This document shows positions 1-9,258 of a stretch of DNA of 64,000 nucleotides, piece by piece (positions within the stretch are counted from its first letter, which is position 1; each line of letters opens with the position of its first letter). Below the pieces are notes generated by a model. It ran no database searches and had not been told where the DNA came from. It was given only the letters and a program-made list of their open reading frames with translations. This stretch comes from an uncultured Clostridia bacterium. Lineage in GTDB: Bacteria; Bacillota; Clostridia; Oscillospirales; Acutalibacteraceae. Location: positions 1-64,000 of the forward strand of contig CAMJJL010000003.1 of NCBI GenBank assembly GCA_946406145.1, given 5' to 3'. Position numbers and translations under genes: made by a program.

Positions 1-2
1 TC

Positions 3-812
3 TCCTGCGGTCTGATCACCGAGGGCGAGCGCTGGATGACCATGGTCGATATCCAGGGACTCGAGGACTTCTTCGGCGACATGGACTTCAAGGTCGCCGG
101 TACCCATGACGGCATCACCGCGATCCAGATGGACTTAAAGATCAGCGGTCTGCTGCCCGAGATGGTCAAGGAAGCGCTCGAAAAGACCCACAAAGCGCGT
201 AACTACATCCTCGACGAGGTCATGCTCAAGGCGATCGCCGAGCCTCGTCCTGAGCTCTCCAAGTACGCTCCCAAGATGTTCACCACCACCATCGCCGCCG
301 ACAAGATCGCCGAGGTTATCGGCAAGTCCGGTAAGGTCATCAAGGAGATCCAGGCGCAGTGCGAGTGCAAGATCGACATCGAGGAAGAGGGCGAGACCGG
401 TCAGGTATTCGTCGCCGGTCTGGACGCTGAGAAGTGCCAGCGCGCGATCGAGATCATCCAGACCATCGCTACCGATCCCGAGCCCGGCGCCATGTATCTG
501 GGCAAGGTCACCCGTCTGATGGACTTCGGCGCGTTTGTCGAGATCGCTCCGGGTAAGGAGGGTCTGGTACACATCAGCCAGCTCGACGTCAAGCGTGTCG
601 ACAAGGTGACCGATGTGGTCAACGTCGGCGACGTCATCCGCGTCAAGGTACAGGAGATCGACGACAAGGGCAGACTCAACCTCAGCCGCAGAGATGTGCT
701 GATCGAGGTGGACGGTCTGACCCCCGAGAACAACCCCGATGAGGAACGCAGACCCCGTCGTGACGGCGGCAGAGGTCGCGGACGTCGTGACGGCGGCAGA
801 GGCAGAAGATAA
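3..812 (+). CDS. pnp: Polyribonucleotide nucleotidyltransferase (PNPase), C-terminal part, 5' truncated by window edge
   Basis: Open from the window edge (SCGLITEGERW...). KH domain (IAEVIGKSGKVIKEIQAQCECKIDIEEEG) followed by S1 domain (GKVTRLMDFGAFVEIAPGKEGLVHISQL) and an R/G-rich tail. Confidence 0.95.
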   Translation, partial: SCGLITEGERWMTMVDIQGLEDFFGDMDFKVAGTHDGITAIQMDLKISGLLPEMVKEALEKTHKARNYILDEVMLKAIAEPRPELSKYAPKMFTTTIAADKIAEVIGKSGKVIKEIQAQCECKIDIEEEGETGQVFVAGLDAEKCQRAIEIIQTIATDPEPGAMYLGKVTRLMDFGAFVEIAPGKEGLVHISQLDVKRVDKVTDVVNVGDVIRVKVQEIDDKGRLNLSRRDVLIEVDGLTPENNPDEERRPRRDGGRGRGRRDGGRGRR

Positions 813-904
813 GGCAACATGATGTTGCATCCCGTTCCGCCTTTTGCAAACGCCGATAGGTGATTGACGTATGATCAACGGCGGGATCAAAGATTCATAA
901 AGCA

Positions 905-938
905 ACAGCACCGCTTCATAGGAGGCGGTGCTGTTTTT
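905..938 (+). terminator. Rho-independent terminator downstream of pnp
   Basis: ACAGCACCGC-ttcatagga-GCGGTGCTGT followed by TTTT. Confidence 0.75.
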
Positions 939-1070
939 GCTTGTGGGACATGTGCGTCTTTCGACGGGAGCAAACACGTGTGTTACATCCCCTGCGATTG
1001 TGCTGCGGCGTTGGGAGATAACAAAAGCCGCCGTTTAAATGATTGACAGAGGGGTGAAGTGTATGTCGCG

Positions 1071-1523
1071 TTATTCCTCCATTTGTTTGCCGAGAAACGC
1101 GGCGGCGGATTGGGCGAGCTTCAATTCTGTGTCTGTGGGGATCTGCACGCGTTCGCCCTTGAGCATCACGACCGCGCCCGTTACATCGCCTGCGGCGATG
1201 ATGGGGTAAATGACCGCGGCGGCGTGATCCACGCCCTCCACCGTCTGTACCTCGTCCACCGAGTGCGCGTGGGCGCTGTAGCTGCGGCGGTTCTCCATAT
1301 AATTCTCCAGTGTTGGGGTGATGCGCCGCTCCAAAAACTCACGCTTGCTCACGCCTGCCGCGGCGATCACGTGGTCGCGGTCACAGATGAGCGTCGGCAT
1401 CGCGCTGATGCGTGACAGCACGTCCGCATACTGCGCCGCAAACTCACTCAGCTCACCCACCGGCGAATACTTCTTAAAAATGACCTCCCCATCCGTCGCA
1501 GTGTATATCTCCAACGGGTCACC
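1071..1523 (-). pseudogene. spoVT: spoVT 3' portion (displaced C-terminal exon-like half)
   Basis: Translation matches the SpoVT region from the end of the AbrB domain through the GAF domain (GDPLEIYTxxDGEVIFKKYSPxGELS...LICDRD...GAVV...AAxFLGKQMEE). Confidence 0.9.
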
Positions 1524-3248
1524 GTCGCTGATAACATTGACAGCAAAGACCCTGTCGGAATGGTGATTGGCGTGTTGAACTGCGTTGAAGGAAGGAGGAT
1601 CGACGCGCGCGTCGTCGGGGAAGAGGGGGCTGCTGAGAATCCCCTCGATGTCTGATTTGAGCTTGATATGGATATGGGTTTCATACACCGTGATTTGATC
1701 GACGATCAGTTCAAGATCGCCCTTGTCGAACTTGTCCTTCTCCAATATCCGCTCAAACAGCCCGACCGCCTTCGGCGCGATCCTGAGCGCTTTGAGGGCG
1801 GTGTCGTGACGTTCAAAGGTCATGCGCTTCTGATTCTCCAGCCCCTCGATCACGCTCTCACACTCCGCGATCAAGTCGTCATAGGTGGATTGTATGCTCT
1901 CCTCGCGCTTCGGATTGCGCGCGATCTCTCGCGCGCATTGACGCAGATAGATCTTTTTCGACTCCTTTTCGGCGGCGATCCGCTCCTCTAATTCCGTGAA
2001 CAGATCGGTATTCTGCTGTTGGTTCTCCTCCTGCTCGGCGATCTCCTGTTCGAGCTTTTCGATCATCTCCGCGCAGGTGGCTTTCACCGCCTTGAGGTAT
2101 TCGCGGATGATGCCGTCGAGCACCTCGACGCGGATGTAGTGGCGCGTACAGTGCGCCTTACCCTGCTTGTGGTAGGTGCCGCAGAGGTATGCCGGGGCGA
2201 GATCGGGACGGCTGAGTGAGAACATTGGGGCGCCGCAGTCGCCGCAGCGGAGCAGTCCCGAGTAGGCGTTCTCGTACTTTTTGACCCCGCGGTAGTTGCC
2301 TTTGGAGCGGCTTTGCATGAGCTGTTGTGTCTGCGCGAACACCGTCGGCTCGATGATCGCTTCGTGATGGTTGAGGAAAATCAGCTGATCTTCTTCGTCG
2401 CGTTTGACGTCGTCGCCGTTGATCTTTTGGCGCGTCGTCTTGCCCTGCCGGAGCGTGCCTATATAGAAATCGTTTTGCAGGATCCCCTGCACGGTCGCGA
2501 CGCTCCAAGCGCTTTTGACCTCGCGGTGGTATTCGTCGCCCCGCGCTTCGATCCGCGCCCGTTCGCTCATGCGCGGGGTGGGGTAGCGACGATCGGTCAG
2601 GTAATTCGCGATCTTGCGATAGCCCCAGCCCTCGTTATACAGGCGGAATATCTCTCGCACGATCTGCGCCTCGCTCGGCTCGACCGCCAATGTCATCGCC
2701 TTGGTGTTGGTCATCACATAGCCGTAGGGCACGGCGCTGATCCACTTGCCGTCCTGCTGACGGCGGCGGATGACGTTACGTACCTTCTTCGAGGTGTCGG
2801 TGACGGGCATCTCGTTCATGAAGAAGTAGATCTGGATCCGCAGCCAGTCATCGTTGGTGGGGTAGTCGATGTTATCTCCGATCGCGATGATGCGTATTCC
2901 CTCGTCGCGCAGGGCTTCCAGCTCCACCAAGCCGGCGCCGTTTCTTCGCGAGAATCGGGACAGATCCTTGACGATCAGAATATCGTATTGATGCTTGAAC
3001 AGCTTGCGCCTGAGCCGCTGGTAGCTCTCGCGCTGCTCGAAGGTGTAGCCCGAGCGATCGCGGTCTTCATAGAAGTCAAGCGCCGAGCCGGGGAAGTTCT
3101 GCTTTGCGAATTCCTCGATGATCGCCTTCTGGTTCTCGATCGAGGTGTTCTCCTTGTTCAGCTCGTCGTCAACCGAGATACGGCAGTACGCCGCGATAGC
3201 GAATCTCTCCACGACCATCGCCCTTTCTTTTAAGATTTCTGTTTTCAT
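1071..3248 (-). CDS. Large serine recombinase fused in frame to the SpoVT C-terminal (GAF) domain. Likely start 3248 (GGAGTGATAAAATG), not 3293
   Basis: N-term resolvase domain (AAYCRISVDDE...DRDRSGYTFEQRESYQRL...DILIVKDLSRFSRR), recombinase domain, zinc ribbon (CGDCGAPMFS...CGTYHKQGKAHCTRHYIR), coiled coil. The C-terminus GDPLEIYTATDGEVIFKKYSPVGELSEFAAQYADVL... is SpoVT-like. Confidence 0.9.
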   Translation of the reverse strand: MKTEILKERAMVVERFAIAAYCRISVDDELNKENTSIENQKAIIEEFAKQNFPGSALDFYEDRDRSGYTFEQRESYQRLRRKLFKHQYDILIVKDLSRFSRRNGAGLVELEALRDEGIRIIAIGDNIDYPTNDDWLRIQIYFFMNEMPVTDTSKKVRNVIRRRQQDGKWISAVPYGYVMTNTKAMTLAVEPSEAQIVREIFRLYNEGWGYRKIANYLTDRRYPTPRMSERARIEARGDEYHREVKSAWSVATVQGILQNDFYIGTLRQGKTTRQKINGDDVKRDEEDQLIFLNHHEAIIEPTVFAQTQQLMQSRSKGNYRGVKKYENAYSGLLRCGDCGAPMFSLSRPDLAPAYLCGTYHKQGKAHCTRHYIRVEVLDGIIREYLKAVKATCAEMIEKLEQEIAEQEENQQQNTDLFTELEERIAAEKESKKIYLRQCAREIARNPKREESIQSTYDDLIAECESVIEGLENQKRMTFERHDTALKALRIAPKAVGLFERILEKDKFDKGDLELIVDQITVYETHIHIKLKSDIEGILSSPLFPDDARVDPPSFNAVQHANHHSDRVFAVNVISDGDPLEIYTATDGEVIFKKYSPVGELSEFAAQYADVLSRISAMPTLICDRDHVIAAAGVSKREFLERRITPTLENYMENRRSYSAHAHSVDEVQTVEGVDHAAAVIYPIIAAGDVTGAVVMLKGERVQIPTDTELKLAQSAAAFLGKQMEE
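1514..1523. other. attL core ACGGGTCACC
   Basis: Identical to 16552-16561; marks the switch from SpoVT-coding to recombinase-coding sequence. Confidence 0.85.
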
Positions 3249-3303
3249 TTTATCACTCCTCTCCGTTGCGTTACAACAGGATAATGTTTCCATATATATG
3301 TAA

Positions 3304-3335
3304 AGCTGCCTCCCTGCGGAAGCAGCCTTTGATCA
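3304..3335 (-). terminator. Hairpin between the small ORF and the recombinase
   Basis: GGCTGCTTCC-GCA-GGGAGGCAGCTTT on the minus strand. Confidence 0.5.
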
Positions 3336-3569
3336 GGAGGCTTTGCTCAGCTCTGTATGCGGACGGTCGATGTTTCGCTTCAACAGCAGATAGACCATTT
3401 CTTCGGGATCGCTTTCGCCCGATTCGATGATAACGGGGAGCGTTCCCTGATCCTTCTGATTTGCTATCGCACTTTGCAGAAAGTCCACGAATGTTTCATC
3501 CTCCGTTTCACTCTTACTGAGCCAGTAGAGCTGAGCCCTTCTCGGAGCCTCCATCATTTGCGTTTTCAT
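3333..3569 (-). CDS. Small acidic hypothetical protein (78 aa) immediately upstream of the recombinase
   Basis: ORF with GAGGTGAGTGAACC upstream of ATG; no recognised family. Confidence 0.55.
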   Translation of the reverse strand: MKTQMMEAPRRAQLYWLSKSETEDETFVDFLQSAIANQKDQGTLPVIIESGESDPEEMVYLLLKRNIDRPHTELSKAS

Positions 3570-3861
3570 GGTTCACTCACCTCACTCATATTCGTTCTCA
3601 CTTAGTATTACCGCTTTTTTCCGTGATTACTCATTCGTAAGGGTGTTGTATGTTAACTTAGAAAATCGCTGAAGTCAAGTCTTTATCAAAACTATTTTTT
3701 CTTTGTGTACTATGACGAATACGGTGTAAATTCGATTTCGAAGCAGGTGAAAAGGATGTGGGTTGCTGTTTTGAGTTTTAGGGCACCACATCGGCCGCCA
3801 ACGCCGACCGTTAAGCCGTTTTTGAGGTATTATCGGGTCAGTTGTTTAGGTGGGTTGCTGA

Positions 3862-4605
3862 GTGGGGTTTTCCGATAAAGTGGGTTGCAAGTTATTTCAA
3901 ACGACGATCCCAAGCCGTTTCGCACCCCGCAACGTGGGTTGCTCAGCTTTTGAAGATAAAATCCTGCACAAAAAGAGAATAAAATATTGCTCTGCCAATC
4001 AAAGAAAACAAAGCTCCTGTCTCGCCCTAACAAAAGCTCCGATCGAGGGGCTGTATATCATTGAGCCGACTGTACACGGTGACAGCCGCGGGTATTTCAT
4101 GGAGACGTATAATCAGCGAGACATGGAAGAAGCCGGGCTGGATATGGTATTTGTGCAGGATAATCAAAGCATGAGCACGAAAGGCGTTTTGCGTGGCTTA
4201 CACTTTCAAATCAACCATCCGCAAGGTAAACTCGTACGAGTCATCAAGGGCAGAGTGTTTGATGTTGCAGTGGATTATCGCAAGGATAGCCCGACCTATT
4301 TGCAGTGGTTTGGCGTTGAGTTGACAGAAGAGAATAAGAAACAGTTTTATATTTCTCCGGGATTCGCTCACGGCTTCTTAGTGTTATCCGATACGGCAGA
4401 ATTCTGCTACAAATGCACCGATTTCTACCATCCGAACGATGAGGGTGGACTCGCCTGGAACGACCCGAAGATCGGTATTGAATGGCCTGAGCTTGTTGGA
4501 GAGTATCAGGGCTCAGCAAGCGCTAAAGGCTATGCGTTAGCTGACGGGACGCCGCTGAATATCAGTGAAAAAGACCAGAAATGGTGTGTGATCTCTTCCG
4601 TTTAA
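3862..4605 (+). CDS. dTDP-4-dehydrorhamnose 3,5-epimerase-like (RfbC family) with a non-canonical N-terminal extension; probably 5' altered
   Basis: APIEGLYIIEPTVHGDSRGYFMETYN...GVLRGLHFQ...QFYISPGFAHGFLVLSDTAEFCYKCTDFY...; only a GTG start far upstream, within unrelated sequence. Confidence 0.75.
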   Translation: MGFSDKVGCKLFQTTIPSRFAPRNVGCSAFEDKILHKKRIKYCSANQRKQSSCLALTKAPIEGLYIIEPTVHGDSRGYFMETYNQRDMEEAGLDMVFVQDNQSMSTKGVLRGLHFQINHPQGKLVRVIKGRVFDVAVDYRKDSPTYLQWFGVELTEENKKQFYISPGFAHGFLVLSDTAEFCYKCTDFYHPNDEGGLAWNDPKIGIEWPELVGEYQGSASAKGYALADGTPLNISEKDQKWCVISSV

Positions 4606-4608
4606 ACT

Positions 4609-4877
4609 ATCGGCTATTCTTTCGCAGCAACCTATTCATATACCTACAAAAAATGTTATATCAATTGTCAAGTGGTATAACACACCCGTTGCGGATATAT
4701 TCCGTCAGTGGGTGTTTTTTCTATTATATCAAAAGCACCTTCGTCAACCTGCACTATGTAAGGTTCAATCTTTTGTCAATGTTGAATAAGGAAATGGTAA
4801 ATTTTAGCCACTGTGTCAATGTTGTCAGTAGCGGGTCGATATGATGGGTAATTATGGTTGGCTAAAATAGGTAAATC
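4609..4877. repeat. Element-end repeat copy R1 (contains a terminator hairpin and half attP arm TGTCAATGTTGTC...CGGGTC)
   Basis: Eye alignment to 10249-10521 over the whole length, and to 16459-16561 over the last ~100 bp. Confidence 0.8.
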
Positions 4878-4968
4878 AATCATTACAAAATTATCCTACT
4901 ATTTTATATAGCAAACGCAAGCGCAGACCAATGCTGTGCTTGCGTCTTTTGAATATTTTTCAGATTCG

Positions 4969-6159
4969 TCAGATCTCATCGAGTGAGTTCAGCATGACAA
5001 AGTCTTTGAACTTACAGTGATACACCGTGCTGGTGGAATAGTCGATGTCATCGTTGGTGATGATGATCTTTTTGACGAGATTATCAACTCCGGCAAAAGC
5101 CGAAAACTCGCGGTCATACGCTTTCTCTTCTGCTACGCTGTACGCGACCTGGATCAGATACACCTTATTATCCTTCTCAGCGCGGAAATCGATTTCGCGT
5201 CCGGAGTTATTGTATACATTTACCTCATAGCCCATGTACAGCAGCTCATTCAGCACCGCGTTCTCAAAGTTGTGCGTCAGGTCATAGCGGTTGCCGGCGC
5301 AGCGAATGCTATTGAGGGATACATCCTCGTCATACAGCTTCTGATAATAGCTCATTTTTGATTTCGCCTTCTGCGAATACTGTGGGACCTCATTGATTAC
5401 ATAAGCCTCTTTGAGATAGGAGAGATACTTGATGACCGTCGGCGTTGATATTTTGATCCCCTGACTGACCATATACTTCGTGACGGATTGCGCGCTGAAG
5501 ATCCGCGCGTTTGACACCAGAATGAAGTCGACCATCTTTTCAAAGACGTCGGCTTTTTTGATTTTGTATCGGTTTTCAAGATCGTTGTATATGATCGTGT
5601 CGTTCAGATCGGACAGATATCTCTTTTTGCTGTCAAGGTCGGGCAGTTCAAATGACGCGGGAAAACCGCCCCACACCAGATAATCGGTGACGGAAAGCTC
5701 CTTGCCCAGCGTCTCGCAATACTCCTTTGCCTCGCGATAGACGAACGGTCTGATCCGGAATGAAACATACCTTCCGCTGAGCTCCTTGGTGAATTCGCCC
5801 GATAAGAGCTTCGAGTTGCTGCCGGAAATGAACACGGAGCAGTCCTGCAGGCGTAAGGTTCTGCAGGCTTCCGCCCAGCCTTTTACGTTCTGGACTTCGT
5901 CGAGGAACACATAGCATGTGCCTTCACGCCGATTGTTCTTTACATATTCGATCAGCGCGTCGGCGTCGGGGATCTGGTTGCGCACGGGCTTGAGGTCGAA
6001 ATCGAGGAACAGGGTATCCTTGCCATGAGCGCCGATCTCCGCATACGCCTGCTTGAGCAGAACGGACTTCCCGGATCGTCTGATTCCCGTGATAATCTTG
6101 ATCAGATCGCTGTTGTAAAAACTCCTGATCGGATTCAGGTAATGTTCGCGTGTAATCAT
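4969..6159 (-). CDS. AAA ATPase with DUF4143 C-terminal domain
   Basis: Walker A GIRRSGKSVLLKQ, Walker B CYVFLDEVQN, FISGSNSKLLSGE, C-terminal EIDFRAEKDNKVYLIQVAYSV nuclease-like region. Confidence 0.85.
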   Translation of the reverse strand: MITREHYLNPIRSFYNSDLIKIITGIRRSGKSVLLKQAYAEIGAHGKDTLFLDFDLKPVRNQIPDADALIEYVKNNRREGTCYVFLDEVQNVKGWAEACRTLRLQDCSVFISGSNSKLLSGEFTKELSGRYVSFRIRPFVYREAKEYCETLGKELSVTDYLVWGGFPASFELPDLDSKKRYLSDLNDTIIYNDLENRYKIKKADVFEKMVDFILVSNARIFSAQSVTKYMVSQGIKISTPTVIKYLSYLKEAYVINEVPQYSQKAKSKMSYYQKLYDEDVSLNSIRCAGNRYDLTHNFENAVLNELLYMGYEVNVYNNSGREIDFRAEKDNKVYLIQVAYSVAEEKAYDREFSAFAGVDNLVKKIIITNDDIDYSTSTVYHCKFKDFVMLNSLDEI

Positions 6160-6189
6160 GATATCACCGCCATATTTAGTATGCTTCTA

Positions 6190-6272
6190 TTTTACTTTAT
6201 AAATTCATCATTGTCAAGAATTTGTAAAGTTGTACTTTACAAATTCTTAGAAAAGAAGATTTTGTAAAGCAG
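6190..6272. promoter_or_regulatory. Operator-like palindrome cluster (TTTGTAAAG/CTTTACAAA) in the divergent ATPase/recQ intergenic region
   Basis: Perfect 14-bp inverted repeat AAGAATTTGTAAAG-TTGTA-CTTTACAAATTCTT (6216-6248), with further half-sites ACTTTATAAATTC and TTTTGTAAAG. Confidence 0.55.
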
Positions 6273-6391
6273 AGTGTATCTTCTGCTGGTATAATGTTAT
6301 AGACATTCTTTTATCAAAGAATATTGACAAACAGATGTTCGGTGTGATAGTATAATAATATCAAACATATTATCGATATTGAGCGGAGGCG

Positions 6392-8635
6392 ATGGCAATG
6401 TGTAGCGCTTTAGTTGATGAGATGAATCATGCAGAATCAGCTGATACAAAAGCCAAATATGCAGTGCTGGAGCGGTACTTCGGCTATCGCTCGTTTCGTC
6501 GCGGACAGGAAGAGGTCGTTGACAGTCTGCTGTCCGGACGAGATGCCCTCGCCATCATGCCGACGGGTGCGGGAAAATCGCTTTGCTATCAGGTGCCCGC
6601 ATTGATGCTGGATGGCGTTACGCTGGTCATATCTCCCCTGATCTCGCTGATGAAGGATCAGGTCAACGCCCTGACCGCGCAGGGAGTGAGAGCCGCCTAT
6701 CTGAACAGCTCCCTGAATGATGCGCAGTATAATAAAGCGTTAGCGAATATGGCGAACGGGATGTACAAGATTGTCTATGTAGCCCCCGAGCGCTTGAAAT
6801 CGTCGCGCTTTATCCGTGCGGCGACAAGCATCCGTGTTTCGCTGATCGCGGTCGATGAAGCACACTGCGTATCACAGTGGGGACAGGATTTTCGTCCGAG
6901 TTATCTGAACATCGCGGAGTTTATCGCCGAATTGCCCAACCGCCCGACGATCGGCGCGTTTACCGCAACAGCGACAACGGAAGTCAAACAGGATATCGTT
7001 CGCATTTTGGGACTGCATGATTCACTGGAGGTGACCACCGGCTTTGATCGTCCCAATCTGTTTTTCTCAGTGATACGAACCTCGCAGAAGTCGAAGCAGC
7101 TTTTATATCTGTTGTTTTCCCGAATGAATAACTCCGGGATCATCTATTGCTCGACACGCAAGACCGTGGAGAAGGTCTGCGCTTTGCTGTGCGATAAGGG
7201 CTTTTCCGCTACGCGTTATCATGCGGGACTGAGTGATGAAGAGCGCCGCATGAATCAGGACGACTTTGTCTATGACCGCAAGCGTATCATGGTCGCGACC
7301 AACGCCTTCGGCATGGGCATCGACAAGTCCGATGTGCGTTATGTAATCCATTACAATATGCCGAAGAATCTCGAGAGCTATTATCAGGAGGCGGGTCGTG
7401 CCGGTCGCGACGGTGAGGACTCCGATTGTATTTTGCTGTTTGGGCATCAGGATATTCAAACCGCATGGTATTTCATTGATCATATGGAGCCGAATCCGGA
7501 GCTCAGCGATGAGCAGAATGAAGCCTTCAGGAAGAAGGAGATCGAACGGCTCGGTCATATGATCGCGTATTGCAAAACGCGCGAATGTCTCAGGGCGCAT
7601 ATGCTGCGCTATTTCGGTGACAGTGCCGATGATCGCTGTGACAAGTGCTCCAACTGTCGGTCGAAAGTGAAGACCTTTGACGCTACCATCGAATCGCAGA
7701 AGATCCTGTCCTGTATTGTAAAGACCGGGCAGCGCTTTGGTGCGCGGGTCATCTCGGATACGCTGAGAGGAAAGATCAACGATCGTGTGCAATCGCTCGG
7801 ATTTGATCGGCTTTCCACCTTCGGCATCATGGAGAATGAGAGGAAAAAGTATATCAACGAGATGATTGACGAGCTGGAGCGCATGGATTACGTTCGCTAT
7901 GTCGGCGCGGGTTACCCGATCATCAAGGTGACGGACGCCGGATGGCGCGTACTCAGGGGAGAGGAAAAGGTGATGATGATTCAAACCGACCTGCTCCGAA
8001 CTTCAGCCAAAGCCCAAAAGTCGAAGGAAGAAGAAACGGCGTTTGAAGCCCACAACAGAGAATTGTTCGATGCACTGAGAAAAACACGAGCTGAGATCGC
8101 CGGTAAGCGAGGTGTGCCGGCTTATGTGATCTTTTCCGATGCGGCTCTGCGTGATATGTGCGAAAAACTGCCGACAACAGATGAAGAATTCCTGTCTGTC
8201 AACGGCGTCGGCGAAACAAAGCTCAAGCAATACGGCGCTGTCTTTATCCCTGTGATCAAGCGCTATCTCCCCACAAAAAGAGGCAAATTACCGTTTTACA
8301 TTTCTGAGGAGCAGTTGAGCTGTTTTGAGTATTCGGATATGCCGATCCCGGTTTCCAAAATCACAAGGCAGATCAATGATTTGGCAGAGGATGAGCGCCG
8401 AAAGAAGCTCAGAGCAACGGATATCACAGACTGGCTGATGTCGATCTATGTTCTGAAGATCGAGGAGTTGAACAGCAAACCCTTCAAGCTCCCGACCTCT
8501 AACGGCACAAAGCTGGGATTATCGGTTGAGCGAAGAGAAAAAGATGACGGCGAGCCCTACTATATCACGCTATACAACCGCAAGGCGCAGGAATTTGTGA
8601 TCGATAATATGAATAGCGTTATTGCATCTTTATAA
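6392..8635 (+). CDS. recQ: RecQ family ATP-dependent DNA helicase
   Basis: FGYRSFRRGQEEVVDSLLSGRDALAIMPTGAGKSLCYQVPA, DEAH box, QEAGRAGRDG, zinc cysteines, HRDC-like C-terminus. Confidence 0.93.
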   Translation: MAMCSALVDEMNHAESADTKAKYAVLERYFGYRSFRRGQEEVVDSLLSGRDALAIMPTGAGKSLCYQVPALMLDGVTLVISPLISLMKDQVNALTAQGVRAAYLNSSLNDAQYNKALANMANGMYKIVYVAPERLKSSRFIRAATSIRVSLIAVDEAHCVSQWGQDFRPSYLNIAEFIAELPNRPTIGAFTATATTEVKQDIVRILGLHDSLEVTTGFDRPNLFFSVIRTSQKSKQLLYLLFSRMNNSGIIYCSTRKTVEKVCALLCDKGFSATRYHAGLSDEERRMNQDDFVYDRKRIMVATNAFGMGIDKSDVRYVIHYNMPKNLESYYQEAGRAGRDGEDSDCILLFGHQDIQTAWYFIDHMEPNPELSDEQNEAFRKKEIERLGHMIAYCKTRECLRAHMLRYFGDSADDRCDKCSNCRSKVKTFDATIESQKILSCIVKTGQRFGARVISDTLRGKINDRVQSLGFDRLSTFGIMENERKKYINEMIDELERMDYVRYVGAGYPIIKVTDAGWRVLRGEEKVMMIQTDLLRTSAKAQKSKEEETAFEAHNRELFDALRKTRAEIAGKRGVPAYVIFSDAALRDMCEKLPTTDEEFLSVNGVGETKLKQYGAVFIPVIKRYLPTKRGKLPFYISEEQLSCFEYSDMPIPVSKITRQINDLAEDERRKKLRATDITDWLMSIYVLKIEELNSKPFKLPTSNGTKLGLSVERREKDDGEPYYITLYNRKAQEFVIDNMNSVIASL

Positions 8636-8758
8636 CCAAAGGAAAGATTAATTGGACATGATTGCGTTCTCATCGGCGCAGGAGTGTAATAAATTACGAG
8701 AAGATTTTGCGTAATCATTAATGTAATAGAAAAAGATTCATATATCTGCTATAATACG

Positions 8759-8800
8759 ATTCGGCAGCTTCCCATGGTAGGAGCTGCCGAATTTATTTAT
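8759..8800 (+). terminator. Hairpin terminator
   Basis: TTCGGCAGCT-tcccatggtagg-AGCTGCCGAA-TTTATTTAT. Confidence 0.65.
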
Positions 8801-8813
8801 AGGAGGTATTCAG

Positions 8814-9258
8814 ATGAATACGAATAATTACCCAATCTACCATAAGCAGATCAACTTAGAGAGATTCACGGAGGTAGAATCGCCGAAAGGTTTTGGCGAT
8901 CGGTGTAAGCGAAAGCGGTCATCTCGCGATGAATGAACGGTTCTTGTCGATGATCCGATGTTTCAAAATGAAGATGATGATCTCGGATGACAGGAAAATG
9001 ATTCTGCTCAATGAAACAGAGGATGGTCAATATGTATTTCCGAAGTCGGGAAGGATCAAGGATGTAGAGTTTGTTAAATCTCTTTATGATGCCGGTCTTG
9101 CTGTACCGTGCAGATACATCATCAGCTATAGTGAAGAACGGCAACTGTGGGTCGGAGAGTACACTGATGTGTTGAGCGGCGGCAAACAGAGCTTGGAGTA
9201 TTCCGTCGGAAAAATGATGGGCAGCGTCAAAAACAGGAGAAAGAAGAATGGAAAATGA
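8814..9258 (+). pseudogene. Hypothetical protein, apparently frameshifted (ATG 8814 frame vs main ORF 8893-9258)
   Basis: AGGAGG RBS before ATG 8814, but that frame stops near 8931; the longer ORF (DRKMILLNETEDGQYVFPKSGRIKDVEFVKSLYDAG...) is in another frame and only has a TTG start. Confidence 0.4.

Noticed and set aside
135-977. Long minus-strand ORFs opposite pnp, and similar shadow ORFs (e.g. 12572-13330, 20608-21447, 32979-33935, 36914-38143)
   Set aside because: They lie antisense to well-supported genes, have composition expected of shadow frames in a GC-biased genome, and match no family.
4969-8635. DUF4143 ATPase plus RecQ as an anti-phage defence system
   Set aside because: Both families are common outside defence, they are divergently transcribed, and no defence-specific effector is adjacent; not enough support.
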